Below, piece by piece: positions 41,152 to 50,002 of a DNA stretch of 53,276 nt. The notes beneath the pieces were generated by a model. It made no database searches and was not told where the DNA came from. It saw only the letters and a program-made list of their open reading frames with translations. How positions within the stretch are numbered: the stretch's first letter is position 1; every line of letters begins with the position of its first letter. Made by a program: the position numbers and the translations under genes. The stretch is from an uncultured Acetatifactor sp. (GTDB taxonomy: Bacteria; Bacillota; Clostridia; Lachnospirales; Lachnospiraceae): the NCBI GenBank assembly GCA_910584435.1, contig CAJUAP010000028.1:1-53276 (forward strand). Direction: 5' to 3'.

Positions 41152-43686
41152 TTAAAAACAGTATTTCCCGGCTGCAACGCGTTCTCTTCTTCCGTCAGGC
41201 AGAATAATGACCGCACTGGCATTCGCCGGAATGACAAATTCATATACAAACTTTCCGTCCTCACAACGCCATCCGCTCTCAATATCCCCCGCCGGAGAAT
41301 GGTACACTGCCTTGGCATAGTCCAGCATACTGCATGGCTGCGGTTTTATCTCTATCCTGCCATCCGCAAGACGGATGCCGCACACTCCCTCAAACAGCCA
41401 TCCTGTGACGGCGCCCTTGGAATAATGGTTCAGGGACGCGGAGGGCACACCTTCCTCGTTGATGCCGTCCCATGTCTCCCAGATGGTAGTAGCGCCCTTT
41501 TTCACCTGATACAGCCAGCCCGGCATGGTATCCTGAAGCAGAAGCCTGTAAGCCGATTCCACATATCCGTTATCCGCCAGCACCGCACACAACTGCGGTG
41601 TTGAAAGGAACCCCGTGTTAAGATGGTAGTTATTCTTCTGCACCAGACGGTTCAAATCCTCTGCCGCCTGCCGTCTCTCTTCCTCCGTCAACAATTCAAA
41701 CGAAATCGCCCTCACATATTCCGCCTGTCTGTCGGAATGGATTCTGCCTTCCTCCACCGCCAAAAAACGGAATGCCTTCTTTGCATTTTCCGCCAACGCG
41801 CCATACCGTCCGGCGTCCTCCTCTTTTCCCAGAATCTGTGCAATCTCCGCCAGCATCTGTCCGGAACGTGCAAAATACGCAGTTGCCACTTTTCCCTGGG
41901 GCGTCCGCATGGCAGAGGTGCTCTCCACATCCGGTTCGCACCACTCACCGTAGTCGATACCTGTCTCAATCGTAAAGCGGCGGTACGGATTCCGCTTCAG
42001 AAGCTTCACCGGATTCATTGGTTTCTTTCTCGCCCGCTCTTCCAGGAACGCATACCACTTCCCCATCATTTCGTAGTTTTCTTCCAATATCCGCACATCA
42101 CCGTACCTCCGGTAAAGCACGTACGGCACAATAATGCATGCATCGCCCCAGCCCACGGAACCGGCAAGCAGCCCTGAGAAAAAGCTTGGATGATTGTTCC
42201 TGGGGGAAATATTACTGAGTTTTCCGTCCTGGTGCTGCGTCAGGCGGCACTCCGCCAGCCACTTTCGGATAACGGGATAACAATCCGCCAGATATAACCC
42301 TGTGGATGCGAAAACGCCCATATCGCCTGTCCACGCCGCACGTTCCCTGGTGGGACAGTCTGTGGGCACATCACAGAAATTGGACTTCTGGCTCCATATG
42401 CTGTTGTGTACCAGCCGGTTGACATCCCCATTGGAGCAGGTAAACGTTCCCAGCTCTTCCATTTTGGAATACACTGCAATGGCGGTAAACTCCGCGTCCT
42501 GCAGGTCAATATCCGTCTCCGCCTTCGCATAGCGGAATCCCCAGATGGTGAACCTTGCCTTGTATTCGTTAATGCCTTCCTTACAGGTATAGACCACCTG
42601 CTGCCTGGTGCCGCCCTCCTTGTGGCGCTTGCGGTCCTGAAAGTTTTCCTGTGTGAAATTGCCGTTCTCATCCAGCGTCTCCCCATGTGTCAGCACAATT
42701 TTCTGTCCTGCATGGGCTTTTAACCGGAATGCGATGTACCCCGCCATATTCTGGCCATAATCAATCACCGTCTCCCCGTTTGGCGTCCGGATGCATTTCC
42801 CTCTGAAACGCTCCATCTCCGCAATGGGCATGCAGTTGGAACAGGCAAGGGTTTCCACGCCGAAATCCTCAACCTTCACCCCATGGTATTCCGTGATTTC
42901 CTCCATCCTGGCATCAATCACCTCGCCCTGCTGCATATCATTCTCACGGATCGGCCCCGACTGCGATGCCGTCCAGCTCCCATCGGAAATGCATACCACA
43001 TTCTTATCTATTTCCAGCTGGAAAAACAACGCGATTCCCGTCCCATAGAGATTGCGGTCCCCGTCCACGCCGGACACGCTCCTGTACCAGCCGTCCCCAA
43101 GGATAACCTCCGCCAGATTCTCTCCATCCTCTATCAAATCCGTGACATCATAAGTCTGATATGCCACTTTCCTGTCATAATTATAACAGCCGGGGGCAAG
43201 GACAAATTCCCCCACCCGTTTCCCATTGATATAAGCTTCATACAGTCCGTGGCAGGTAATATAAAGCCTTGCCTGTCTGCCCTTCTGAGCGTGGAATTGT
43301 TTCTTCAGGTAGCTTGCAGGCTTATGGACTTCCGGGTCGCAGACAAGCTCCGGGTTAATCCACTCTGCCTTGAACAGAGACTTATCCATCATCCCCGTTT
43401 CCAACACAGCCGGCTCACTCCACACCCCCTCACGCCCCGCCTCGTCCCAGAGACGCACCCGCCAGCGGATGCGCTGTCTGCTCTGCAGCTCCTTCCCTAA
43501 AACGGCGTGCATCTGCGAACCGGACACTCTGCCGCTTGTCCACAGCAGTTTCCCGTCCTCTTCGGCCTCAATCTCATATGCCGTCTGCACAATTCCGTCC
43601 TCACATGTCCACGACAAATAGGGCTTTGCAATATCTATCCCCATTGGATCAGTCAAATGCTCCGTCTTCAAATTGATGGCTTTCAT
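41152..43686 (-). CDS. GH78 alpha-L-rhamnosidase
   Basis: 844 residues, no signal peptide, so cytoplasmic. N-terminal beta domains (GIDIAKPYLSWTC, ARLYITCHGLYEAYINGKRV, LAPGCYNYDRKVAYQTYDV), the RhaB-type (alpha/alpha)6 domain with the acidic catalytic segment DCPTRERAAWTGDMGVFAST, and WGDACIIVPYVLYRRYGD; a C-terminal beta domain follows WETWDGINEEGVPSASLNHY. It should release L-rhamnose from plant or bacterial glycosides. AAAGG lies before the ATG. Last gene of the glycoside operon. Confidence 0.95.
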   Translation of the reverse strand: MKAINLKTEHLTDPMGIDIAKPYLSWTCEDGIVQTAYEIEAEEDGKLLWTSGRVSGSQMHAVLGKELQSRQRIRWRVRLWDEAGREGVWSEPAVLETGMMDKSLFKAEWINPELVCDPEVHKPASYLKKQFHAQKGRQARLYITCHGLYEAYINGKRVGEFVLAPGCYNYDRKVAYQTYDVTDLIEDGENLAEVILGDGWYRSVSGVDGDRNLYGTGIALFFQLEIDKNVVCISDGSWTASQSGPIRENDMQQGEVIDARMEEITEYHGVKVEDFGVETLACSNCMPIAEMERFRGKCIRTPNGETVIDYGQNMAGYIAFRLKAHAGQKIVLTHGETLDENGNFTQENFQDRKRHKEGGTRQQVVYTCKEGINEYKARFTIWGFRYAKAETDIDLQDAEFTAIAVYSKMEELGTFTCSNGDVNRLVHNSIWSQKSNFCDVPTDCPTRERAAWTGDMGVFASTGLYLADCYPVIRKWLAECRLTQHQDGKLSNISPRNNHPSFFSGLLAGSVGWGDACIIVPYVLYRRYGDVRILEENYEMMGKWYAFLEERARKKPMNPVKLLKRNPYRRFTIETGIDYGEWCEPDVESTSAMRTPQGKVATAYFARSGQMLAEIAQILGKEEDAGRYGALAENAKKAFRFLAVEEGRIHSDRQAEYVRAISFELLTEEERRQAAEDLNRLVQKNNYHLNTGFLSTPQLCAVLADNGYVESAYRLLLQDTMPGWLYQVKKGATTIWETWDGINEEGVPSASLNHYSKGAVTGWLFEGVCGIRLADGRIEIKPQPCSMLDYAKAVYHSPAGDIESGWRCEDGKFVYEFVIPANASAVIILPDGRRERVAAGKYCF

Positions 43687-43732
43687 ACTTTCATCACCTT
43701 TCCATGCATAATCCCGTTTTCGTTACATGCAT

Positions 43733-44581
43733 TCACAGAAAGCGCTTCAAAAAATCCCCGCTCAACTGAAGCGACTTTACCGGGGATTTGTCCGCCCAGT
43801 TCTTATGGCTCTCCAGAACCACGGCATCCACACCAGCCGACAACGCCTGTTTTATCAGACTGTCCAAATCCATATTTCCATGCCCAAGCTCCATGCTGTC
43901 TGATTTGAGAATGGGCGTCATGGACGGCCCTGATACCCTTGTCCCCCTGTCATTGATGTGGTAGAGCTTCATACGCGTTCCAAGCTTTTTCATCCATTCC
44001 AACGCGGACACCCCCGCCTCAGCAGGCCAGTAAGAATCAAATTCAAAATTAACGCATGTATCATCTGTGCTTTCTATGATTACGTCATAGGCCGTCATTT
44101 TCTTATCCACCTTCCGCAATTCGCAGTTGTGATTGTGATACAGAAGCCCTATCCCCGCTTTCCTGAGGATTTCCCCTGATTTGTTCAAATCATCCGCAAG
44201 AGCTTCCACTGCCCCCCGGTCGGAATAATCAAACCGGTACATACCGGTAATTACTACCTTGTCCGTTTCAAATGCTTCCGCCTCCGCAATCACCGCATCA
44301 GGATCCCTCTTGATGCTTCCCAGATCCTCATGCACACTTACCACGGCAAGCCCCGCCTCACGCACAAGTCCTTTCCAGTCATAACTGCCCCCTTTTCCCA
44401 CCGGCATTCCGGCGGCTTTCGTCATAGCCCGCACCAGGAAGGATGTGGGCCTGATCATAAAACCGTTCAGCTCGATTCCGTCATACCCCGCCGCCTTGAC
44501 CGCTTTCAGCGTCTCCCTTGTCTGTGTTTCATTTTTCGTGACAGTTCCCAGCATGATCTGCTGTACCGCTTTGATTGCCAT
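43733..44581 (-). CDS. Sugar phosphate isomerase/epimerase (AP_endonuc_2 TIM barrel)
   Basis: 282 residues, xylose-isomerase-like barrel. AAGYDGIELNG, GLAVVSVHEDLG, LLYHNHNCELRK and CVNFEFDSYW carry metal and base residues; MKLYHINDRG and SMELGHGNMDLD and VVLESHK close the barrel. Family members isomerise or epimerise sugars, or split glycosides by oxidation and elimination, so here it may act on a product of the neighbouring glycosidases. The ATG at 44581 is chosen because GGGAGTG lies upstream and the longer frame overlaps the GH1 gene. Confidence 0.85.
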   Translation of the reverse strand: MAIKAVQQIMLGTVTKNETQTRETLKAVKAAGYDGIELNGFMIRPTSFLVRAMTKAAGMPVGKGGSYDWKGLVREAGLAVVSVHEDLGSIKRDPDAVIAEAEAFETDKVVITGMYRFDYSDRGAVEALADDLNKSGEILRKAGIGLLYHNHNCELRKVDKKMTAYDVIIESTDDTCVNFEFDSYWPAEAGVSALEWMKKLGTRMKLYHINDRGTRVSGPSMTPILKSDSMELGHGNMDLDSLIKQALSAGVDAVVLESHKNWADKSPVKSLQLSGDFLKRFL

Positions 44582-44604
44582 AAACTCACACTCCCAATCA
44601 GATT

Positions 44605-45918
44605 CTATTTCTGCTTCCTGCATTTGCCCAGACATTCCAGACTGGGTTTGGGTCTGCGCTCCTGTGTGGCGCGGTCAACCGCAACCAATCCGAATTTCAT
44701 GGAAAAGCCTTTCTGCCATTCAAAATTATCCAGAAGCGACCAGTGCATATATCCAATCACAGGAATTCCCGACTGAATACAGGAAGCTACGCCGTCCACC
44801 GCCTTCTCTATAAATGCCACACGCCTTGCATCATCCTCTGTGGCAATGCCGTTTTCCGTGACCATAATAGGCATATCCTTTTTATTTGCGGCAAATTCTT
44901 CTGACACACGCCTGATGACATGTTCCAGCGCTTCCGGATAAAACTCGTAATCCATCTGTGTGGTTTCCGCCCCCTGAGGCACCGGCTGGATGCCGTCCGC
45001 GCCGATAACGGATCTGGTGTAGTTCTGAAGGCCGAAGAAATCATCCTCCAAAATATACGGGATATAATGGGAAAATTCCTCTTCCCACTCATGCAGTGCC
45101 TTTTCCTCACCGCCCTCTATGGCCTGGATATCATGCAGGGAAAGCGATAATCCAATCCGAAGCCCCGGCTTTACCGCCTTCATCGCCTTTTTTGCCGCCT
45201 GGTGGGCACGCATGATAAGGATGTCCCCCTCCGCTGTTCTCCCCGCCACAAAATTCTGCGGTTCCTCCGTTCCGAATACTTCCCTGTTCTCCTGCTTCTT
45301 CAGCTGCATATTCTCCATCATTGTATTAAAATTCATGCCGATCTGGACAGTGCCTTCCAGCCCCTGGGCCTGCATCCTGCTCATCTTCGCCATCATCTGC
45401 CTTTTGTAGCGCTCCGCAATGGCCGCCACCTGAAGCCCCATATTCGCCTCGTTTATGGTGACAACATAGCCCATGAGATCGCCCAGACGCTCCGCCGTAT
45501 ATCCGCAGTACCGGGCAAATGCTTCCACCGTGTGCCCGTTCTCCCAGCCGCCGTTTTGTATTACCCATACCGGGGATGTAAAATGCATCATAGTCACCAC
45601 CGGGGTAATATGGTTTGCATGGCAGCATTCCAGCACACTCCTGTAATGTGCAATCTCCGCCTCGTCAAACTTTCCCTCCTCCGGCTCAATACGTGCCCAC
45701 TCGATGGAAAACCGGTATGCGGAAAGTCCCGCCTGCGCCATCAGCCTGATGTCTTCCTCGTATCTGTTATAATGATCCACCGCATCCAGCGACGGTTCAT
45801 GAAATGTGCTGTGTGCCATATGCTCCATGGCCCAGTAATCACTGTGAATATTGTTTCCCTCCACCTGATGAGCCGATGTGGCCGCACCTATCAGAAAATC
45901 ACTTGAAAATCTGCTCAT
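44605..45918 (-). CDS. GH1 family beta-glycosidase
   Basis: 437 residues. GH1 barrel starting SDFLIGAATSAHQVEGNN, with YRFSIEWARIEPEEG, the acid/base Glu in VVTINEANMG (the usual NEP is NEA here) and the nucleophile Glu in MVTENGIATEDD, then YMHWSLLDNFEWQKGFSMKFG, which holds the aglycone and sugar contacts. No phosphate-binding motif of 6-phospho-beta-glucosidases is apparent, which fits with a GPH transporter instead of a PTS. Likely a cytoplasmic beta-glucosidase or galactosidase. Confidence 0.94.
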   Translation of the reverse strand: MSRFSSDFLIGAATSAHQVEGNNIHSDYWAMEHMAHSTFHEPSLDAVDHYNRYEEDIRLMAQAGLSAYRFSIEWARIEPEEGKFDEAEIAHYRSVLECCHANHITPVVTMMHFTSPVWVIQNGGWENGHTVEAFARYCGYTAERLGDLMGYVVTINEANMGLQVAAIAERYKRQMMAKMSRMQAQGLEGTVQIGMNFNTMMENMQLKKQENREVFGTEEPQNFVAGRTAEGDILIMRAHQAAKKAMKAVKPGLRIGLSLSLHDIQAIEGGEEKALHEWEEEFSHYIPYILEDDFFGLQNYTRSVIGADGIQPVPQGAETTQMDYEFYPEALEHVIRRVSEEFAANKKDMPIMVTENGIATEDDARRVAFIEKAVDGVASCIQSGIPVIGYMHWSLLDNFEWQKGFSMKFGLVAVDRATQERRPKPSLECLGKCRKQK

Positions 45919-45946
45919 TTTTACCCTCCATTCTTAACGCATCGAA

Positions 45947-48184
45947 TTATAATTGAACTTCCGCCTTCCGGATTTGGTTTAATGCCCGGTTCAGTTCCTG
46001 CAGCTTTTCCGGTTCCGGTTCCATTCCGGCCTGCTGCAGCAGTTTCTTCAAGGGCTGTCTGGCAACCATCTTCTGCATTGCTTCCGGTATGGCAACGCCT
46101 TCTCCCATTCCTCCGGCCGTCTTCCCGGTCATACGGCCCATCATGCCTGCAAGCAGCGCAGCCCCCTGCTCTGTTGACTGAATTTCAGCCAGGGTACTGT
46201 TGACGGAGAGATATCCTTCCCTGTCTTCATTCCTTTCTTCCGGCGCGTCAAACCAGTTGCGCACCTTGTCAAGGGACATAAAATAAGAAGGATTGGGCAC
46301 GGATGCTTTTGCAACTTCCATGCTGTCTTCACAACGGATATCCCCACAGCCGCCCACAGCCTTAATCCTGTGTACGCCTTCTATGGGCACCTGAAACCGG
46401 AACACATGCGCCCCCTCCTGCTCTGCAAAGAAACTGCCGTCCACATACAGGGTAATTTTATCCAGATTTGAATACACCTTGATCTCCGTTGTATCCTCCA
46501 CCCTGTCATGGTATCTGCTTCCGCAGAGATGAACGAAATATTCCCTGCTCCACCATGCCTTGTAAATATAATACGCGTCCTTTTTCTGTTTCCGGTCAAA
46601 GGTCACAAGCCCCTTATGATTCTTGCCGGGGTCGCCTGCCTCATCCCTTCCCGCAGCCGCAAACTCGAACATATTCCACACATAAGTACCCCATAGATAC
46701 GGTCTGGCGGCGAACATTTCCAGCATGTGCTCATGGTAGACCGCCTGGTAGCTCTCCGTGTAATCTCCCTTTTCCGGTTTCGGGGACTGCAGGGTAATGA
46801 CGGCATCCGCCCCATACTCAGTCAGCCCGATTGCCGTATCCGGATATTTCTGATGAAAATCATCAAAAAAGGCATCATTGTCCTCCATCTCCCCCACATA
46901 CCAGCCATAATACAGATTATAGCCGCGGATATCAGGAAGGGATACCAGCGGACTGTCCGTTTCCAGCAGAAACAGATTTGCCATGGCGGAAACCCTCGTC
47001 CTGTCCATCTCATGCACCAGGTCATTGAGGATTCTGTGGTTTTCCATTAAATCCTCTGTCACGCCCTGAAGCGTAATCTCATTTGACAGCGCCCAGCACA
47101 CAATGGACGCATGGTTATAGTTCTGGGTGATCAGCTCCTTCATCTGCCGAATGGTATTCTCCCTTCCGGATTCCATATGAACCGTGATATACGGAATCTC
47201 CGCCCACACCACAATTCCCTTTTCATCGCACAGATCATAAAAATACTGGTCATGCTGGTAATGTGCCAGCCGGATGGAATTGGCCCCCATGTCGAGAATC
47301 AGCTCCATATCCTCCTCATGCATATCCTGCGTAAGGGCATTTCCCACGCCCAGCCTGTCCTGGTGGCGCGAAACGCCATGCAGGGGATAACGCCTTCCAT
47401 TCAGGAAAAATCCTTCCTCCGCATCAAAACGGAATTCCCTGCACCCGAAACGATCCGTAACCGTATCCACCGCTTCTCCGCCGCAGTACAGGACTGCCGC
47501 TGCCTCGTACAGATAGGGATCCTCCACACCGTCCCATTTATGTACATTCTGAAGCGCAATGCTGCCTTTTCCAATGGTCTTCCCGCCGACTGTTTCCAAT
47601 GCCAGTTCTGTCTCACCCACTCCTGCAACGGAGACTATGATTTTTTCCGCCGTCCCCACAGAATATGTCTCGAAACTGACCACTGCATTTTCCCCGTTTA
47701 TACCCGGTGTAATCCGGAATCCGTTTCCGCCGTAATCATCCAGGTCAAAATGCGATGCATCCGCAATGATCATATAGACATCCCGGTAAATACCGCCATA
47801 AAATGTAAAATCCGCCCTCTGGGGGTACACGCTTGTATTGGGAGCATTATCCACCACAACCTCCAGCATGTTCTCCTCTTCCAGCACGTCCGTCACATTG
47901 ACCCGGAACGCGGCGTATCCCCCGTCATGGCGTCCCAGCTCCTTCCCGTTCACCCTCACAACCGCCGAAGAATTCACGCCGCGAAACTCAAGATATACCT
48001 GCTGCCCCCCTGCCAGCTTCGGTTTCTTCAGATGCCTGCGGTAAATACAGACGCCGCGGAAATACATATCCGGCCCTGTCTGCCCGTCCTCAGCATTCCA
48101 CGTGTGGGGAATGCTGATGCTTGTAATCTTCCCCTGTTTCTCAAACTCCCACTGCTCATTAATCTTTTCCACAATTCTCGCCAT
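45947..48184 (-). CDS. GH2 family beta-glycosidase
   Basis: 745 residues, cytoplasmic. Jelly-roll start (FRGVCIYRRHLKKPKLAGG), RADFTFYGGIYRDVYMI, immunoglobulin-like domain, then the TIM barrel with GVSRHQDRLGVGNALT, ANSIRLAHYQHDQYFYDLCD, acid/base Glu in WALSNEITLQ (about residue 369) and nucleophile Glu in GLTEYGADA (about 456). The C-terminal 60 residues are a Met- and Gln-rich helical tail (MMGRMTGKTAGGMGEG) unusual for the family. Beta-galactosidase or beta-glucuronidase activity cannot be told apart by eye. AGGGG precedes the ATG at 48184. Confidence 0.94.
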   Translation of the reverse strand: MARIVEKINEQWEFEKQGKITSISIPHTWNAEDGQTGPDMYFRGVCIYRRHLKKPKLAGGQQVYLEFRGVNSSAVVRVNGKELGRHDGGYAAFRVNVTDVLEEENMLEVVVDNAPNTSVYPQRADFTFYGGIYRDVYMIIADASHFDLDDYGGNGFRITPGINGENAVVSFETYSVGTAEKIIVSVAGVGETELALETVGGKTIGKGSIALQNVHKWDGVEDPYLYEAAAVLYCGGEAVDTVTDRFGCREFRFDAEEGFFLNGRRYPLHGVSRHQDRLGVGNALTQDMHEEDMELILDMGANSIRLAHYQHDQYFYDLCDEKGIVVWAEIPYITVHMESGRENTIRQMKELITQNYNHASIVCWALSNEITLQGVTEDLMENHRILNDLVHEMDRTRVSAMANLFLLETDSPLVSLPDIRGYNLYYGWYVGEMEDNDAFFDDFHQKYPDTAIGLTEYGADAVITLQSPKPEKGDYTESYQAVYHEHMLEMFAARPYLWGTYVWNMFEFAAAGRDEAGDPGKNHKGLVTFDRKQKKDAYYIYKAWWSREYFVHLCGSRYHDRVEDTTEIKVYSNLDKITLYVDGSFFAEQEGAHVFRFQVPIEGVHRIKAVGGCGDIRCEDSMEVAKASVPNPSYFMSLDKVRNWFDAPEERNEDREGYLSVNSTLAEIQSTEQGAALLAGMMGRMTGKTAGGMGEGVAIPEAMQKMVARQPLKKLLQQAGMEPEPEKLQELNRALNQIRKAEVQL

Positions 48185-48204
48185 TTTCACTCATCCCCTA
48201 TACT

Positions 48205-49719
48205 TCACTTTATTTTCGCACCGCCCGCTTTGTTCAGTTCCGTTTCATACAATTTTGCTTTTGCAGCCTGTTTTGCGGCAGCAATCCGCTTCTGTACCTG
48301 GATCATCTCCGCCTTATCCAGCCTGCAGAACCGCATCGCAATCAATGTGCATATCCATCCGATGATTGCCACACCGTATTTTAAGAACATTGTCATCCAG
48401 AACACGCCGCCGGTCAATGCATCGCCGGGCTGGGGCAGTGTGCTTGTATATCCAATCAGCGCGACACAGGCTGTGGCAATTGCCGCAGAGAAAGAAGATA
48501 CCAGCTTGTCAATCAGGCTGTATGTACCTGTCACCACAGCCGGAACAAATTTACCGCTTCGATCCAGCTCATAGTCGATGACATCCGACATAAAAGAGGT
48601 ACTGGCTGTGGTGACGCACATCATGCATCCGTTGGAAATCAAAGTCAGCACCACATAGAGCACCATTGTCACACCTGCCGCAGCAATGGTTCTGGGATCA
48701 ATGACTGCAAAAAACAGGATCAGCACCACTGCCGCCGCCAGTGAAAACCATGTCCATGTGACAATTGATTCCTTACTCCCATGTTTTCCGCAGTAACGGG
48801 CGCCGTACACTGCAAACAGAATGGAAGGCAGCATACTGATCATGGATAAAATTGTGGAAAGCCCCATATTGCCGATCAATATGCCGAACAGCATAGTGGC
48901 AACAATACTGGCCGATGCCGTCTGCTGTGCAATTTTATCCGAGGCATTGGAAACAATATAACACTGCAGCGGCTTATTCTCCTTGATAATGCGCAGCATA
49001 TCACGCACCTTCAGCCTTTCTCCGCCGGCCCTCACGCCAACAAAATTTTCCGGCTTATCATAAGCGGAAATACCGATGCAGACCAGTATAATCCCCACAA
49101 ACGAAACACCCACACATACATAGGCAGCGGCCGCAAGATAGGACTGGGTGTAACTGCCTCCATACATGGGCAGCAGGACAACATTCAGGACAACGGCAAT
49201 TACCATGGGGACAAAATAATTCAGTGCCGTACTCCACACGCCCACTGCAGGACGCTGTTTCGGATCATTTGTCAGCAAAGGCGGAATCGTTTGTGCCGTC
49301 ATGTTCACAAGGGTATATCCGATGACATAAACCATGTACAGCAGAATAAACATCACCATGCCGAAGCCACTGCCGGAAAACCAGCTGAACATGGACAAAA
49401 GCGCGACAGACTGAATCACCCAGCCGCAAAGCAGCAGCGGACGGATTTTTCCCCATTTTGTATTTACCCGGTCATAGATTATCGCCAGCATAGGGTCTGT
49501 CACCGCGTCAAAAATACGTGTAAATGTCAGAATGCTCCCCACAGCCAGCGTGGCTATGCCAAATCCGATGCTGGCGGCATAGCTTGCAAGCCCGATCAGC
49601 GAATAGACTGCCATAGCGTTCAATGCATTACAGCTGCACAGAATAATCTGCCACAGTTTCGCGCGGCGGTACTCCACACCGTCAATCTGGCTCTGCGTCA
49701 ATTTCTCTCTGTTTCCCAT
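48205..49719 (-). CDS. GPH-family glycoside/sugar:cation symporter
   Basis: 504 residues, 12 predicted helices, MelB/GPH type of the MFS. FTRIFDAVTDPMLAIIYDRV and TKWGKIRPLLLCGW are the family signatures, with NMTAQTIPPLLTNDPKQRP in the middle and TASTSFMSDVIDYELDRSGKF in the second half. It should import intact glycosides with H+ or Na+ for the cytoplasmic GH1, GH2 and GH78 enzymes. AAGGAGG is 6 nt before the ATG. First gene of the operon. Confidence 0.94.
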   Translation of the reverse strand: MGNREKLTQSQIDGVEYRRAKLWQIILCSCNALNAMAVYSLIGLASYAASIGFGIATLAVGSILTFTRIFDAVTDPMLAIIYDRVNTKWGKIRPLLLCGWVIQSVALLSMFSWFSGSGFGMVMFILLYMVYVIGYTLVNMTAQTIPPLLTNDPKQRPAVGVWSTALNYFVPMVIAVVLNVVLLPMYGGSYTQSYLAAAAYVCVGVSFVGIILVCIGISAYDKPENFVGVRAGGERLKVRDMLRIIKENKPLQCYIVSNASDKIAQQTASASIVATMLFGILIGNMGLSTILSMISMLPSILFAVYGARYCGKHGSKESIVTWTWFSLAAAVVLILFFAVIDPRTIAAAGVTMVLYVVLTLISNGCMMCVTTASTSFMSDVIDYELDRSGKFVPAVVTGTYSLIDKLVSSFSAAIATACVALIGYTSTLPQPGDALTGGVFWMTMFLKYGVAIIGWICTLIAMRFCRLDKAEMIQVQKRIAAAKQAAKAKLYETELNKAGGAKIK

Positions 49720-49786
49720 TTTGTGTCCTCCTTGTTTTTTTGTCCTCTTTCCATGATACCCATATCCATGAAACTGCTATTACTGA

Positions 49787-49818
49787 GCAACAGTTCAGCG
49801 ACCTGTCTTAACTGTTAC
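49787..49818 (+). repeat. 32-bp intergenic palindromic repeat, copy C
   Basis: Arms GCAACAGTTCAG and CTTAACTGTTAC (10 of 12 paired) around loop CGACCTGT, in the leader of the transporter gene. Confidence 0.7.
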
Positions 49819-49830
49819 ATTACTGACTCT

Positions 49831-49970
49831 ATTGTACCTAAATTAAGGGAGAAAACGTTAGAACCATTTCATTATTAATAGAATTATTTTGTCTAATATG
49901 CAAAGAATATGGTATACTGTTTTAATACCATGGTAAAATGTCTTGACGGCATATATTATGTCATGATGCC
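49831..49970. promoter_or_regulatory. Divergent control region between the GPH gene and araC
   Basis: Plus-strand promoter TTGTCT (49889-49894), 18 bp, TATACT (49913-49918) for the regulator. On the minus strand TACAAT (49836-49831) is a possible -10 for the transporter operon with no good -35, as expected for an activated promoter. A palindrome TACCATGGTA (49926-49935) and a GGCAT/ATGCC inverted repeat (49948-49970) are possible operator sites. Confidence 0.5.
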
Positions 49971-50002
49971 AAAGTATACCGAAATTATGAGGTAATAAAA
50001 AT

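Noticed and set aside
47111..48574. Plus-strand open frame of 487 codons
   Set aside because: Antisense of the GH2 and transporter genes; no family-like motifs and no ribosome site.
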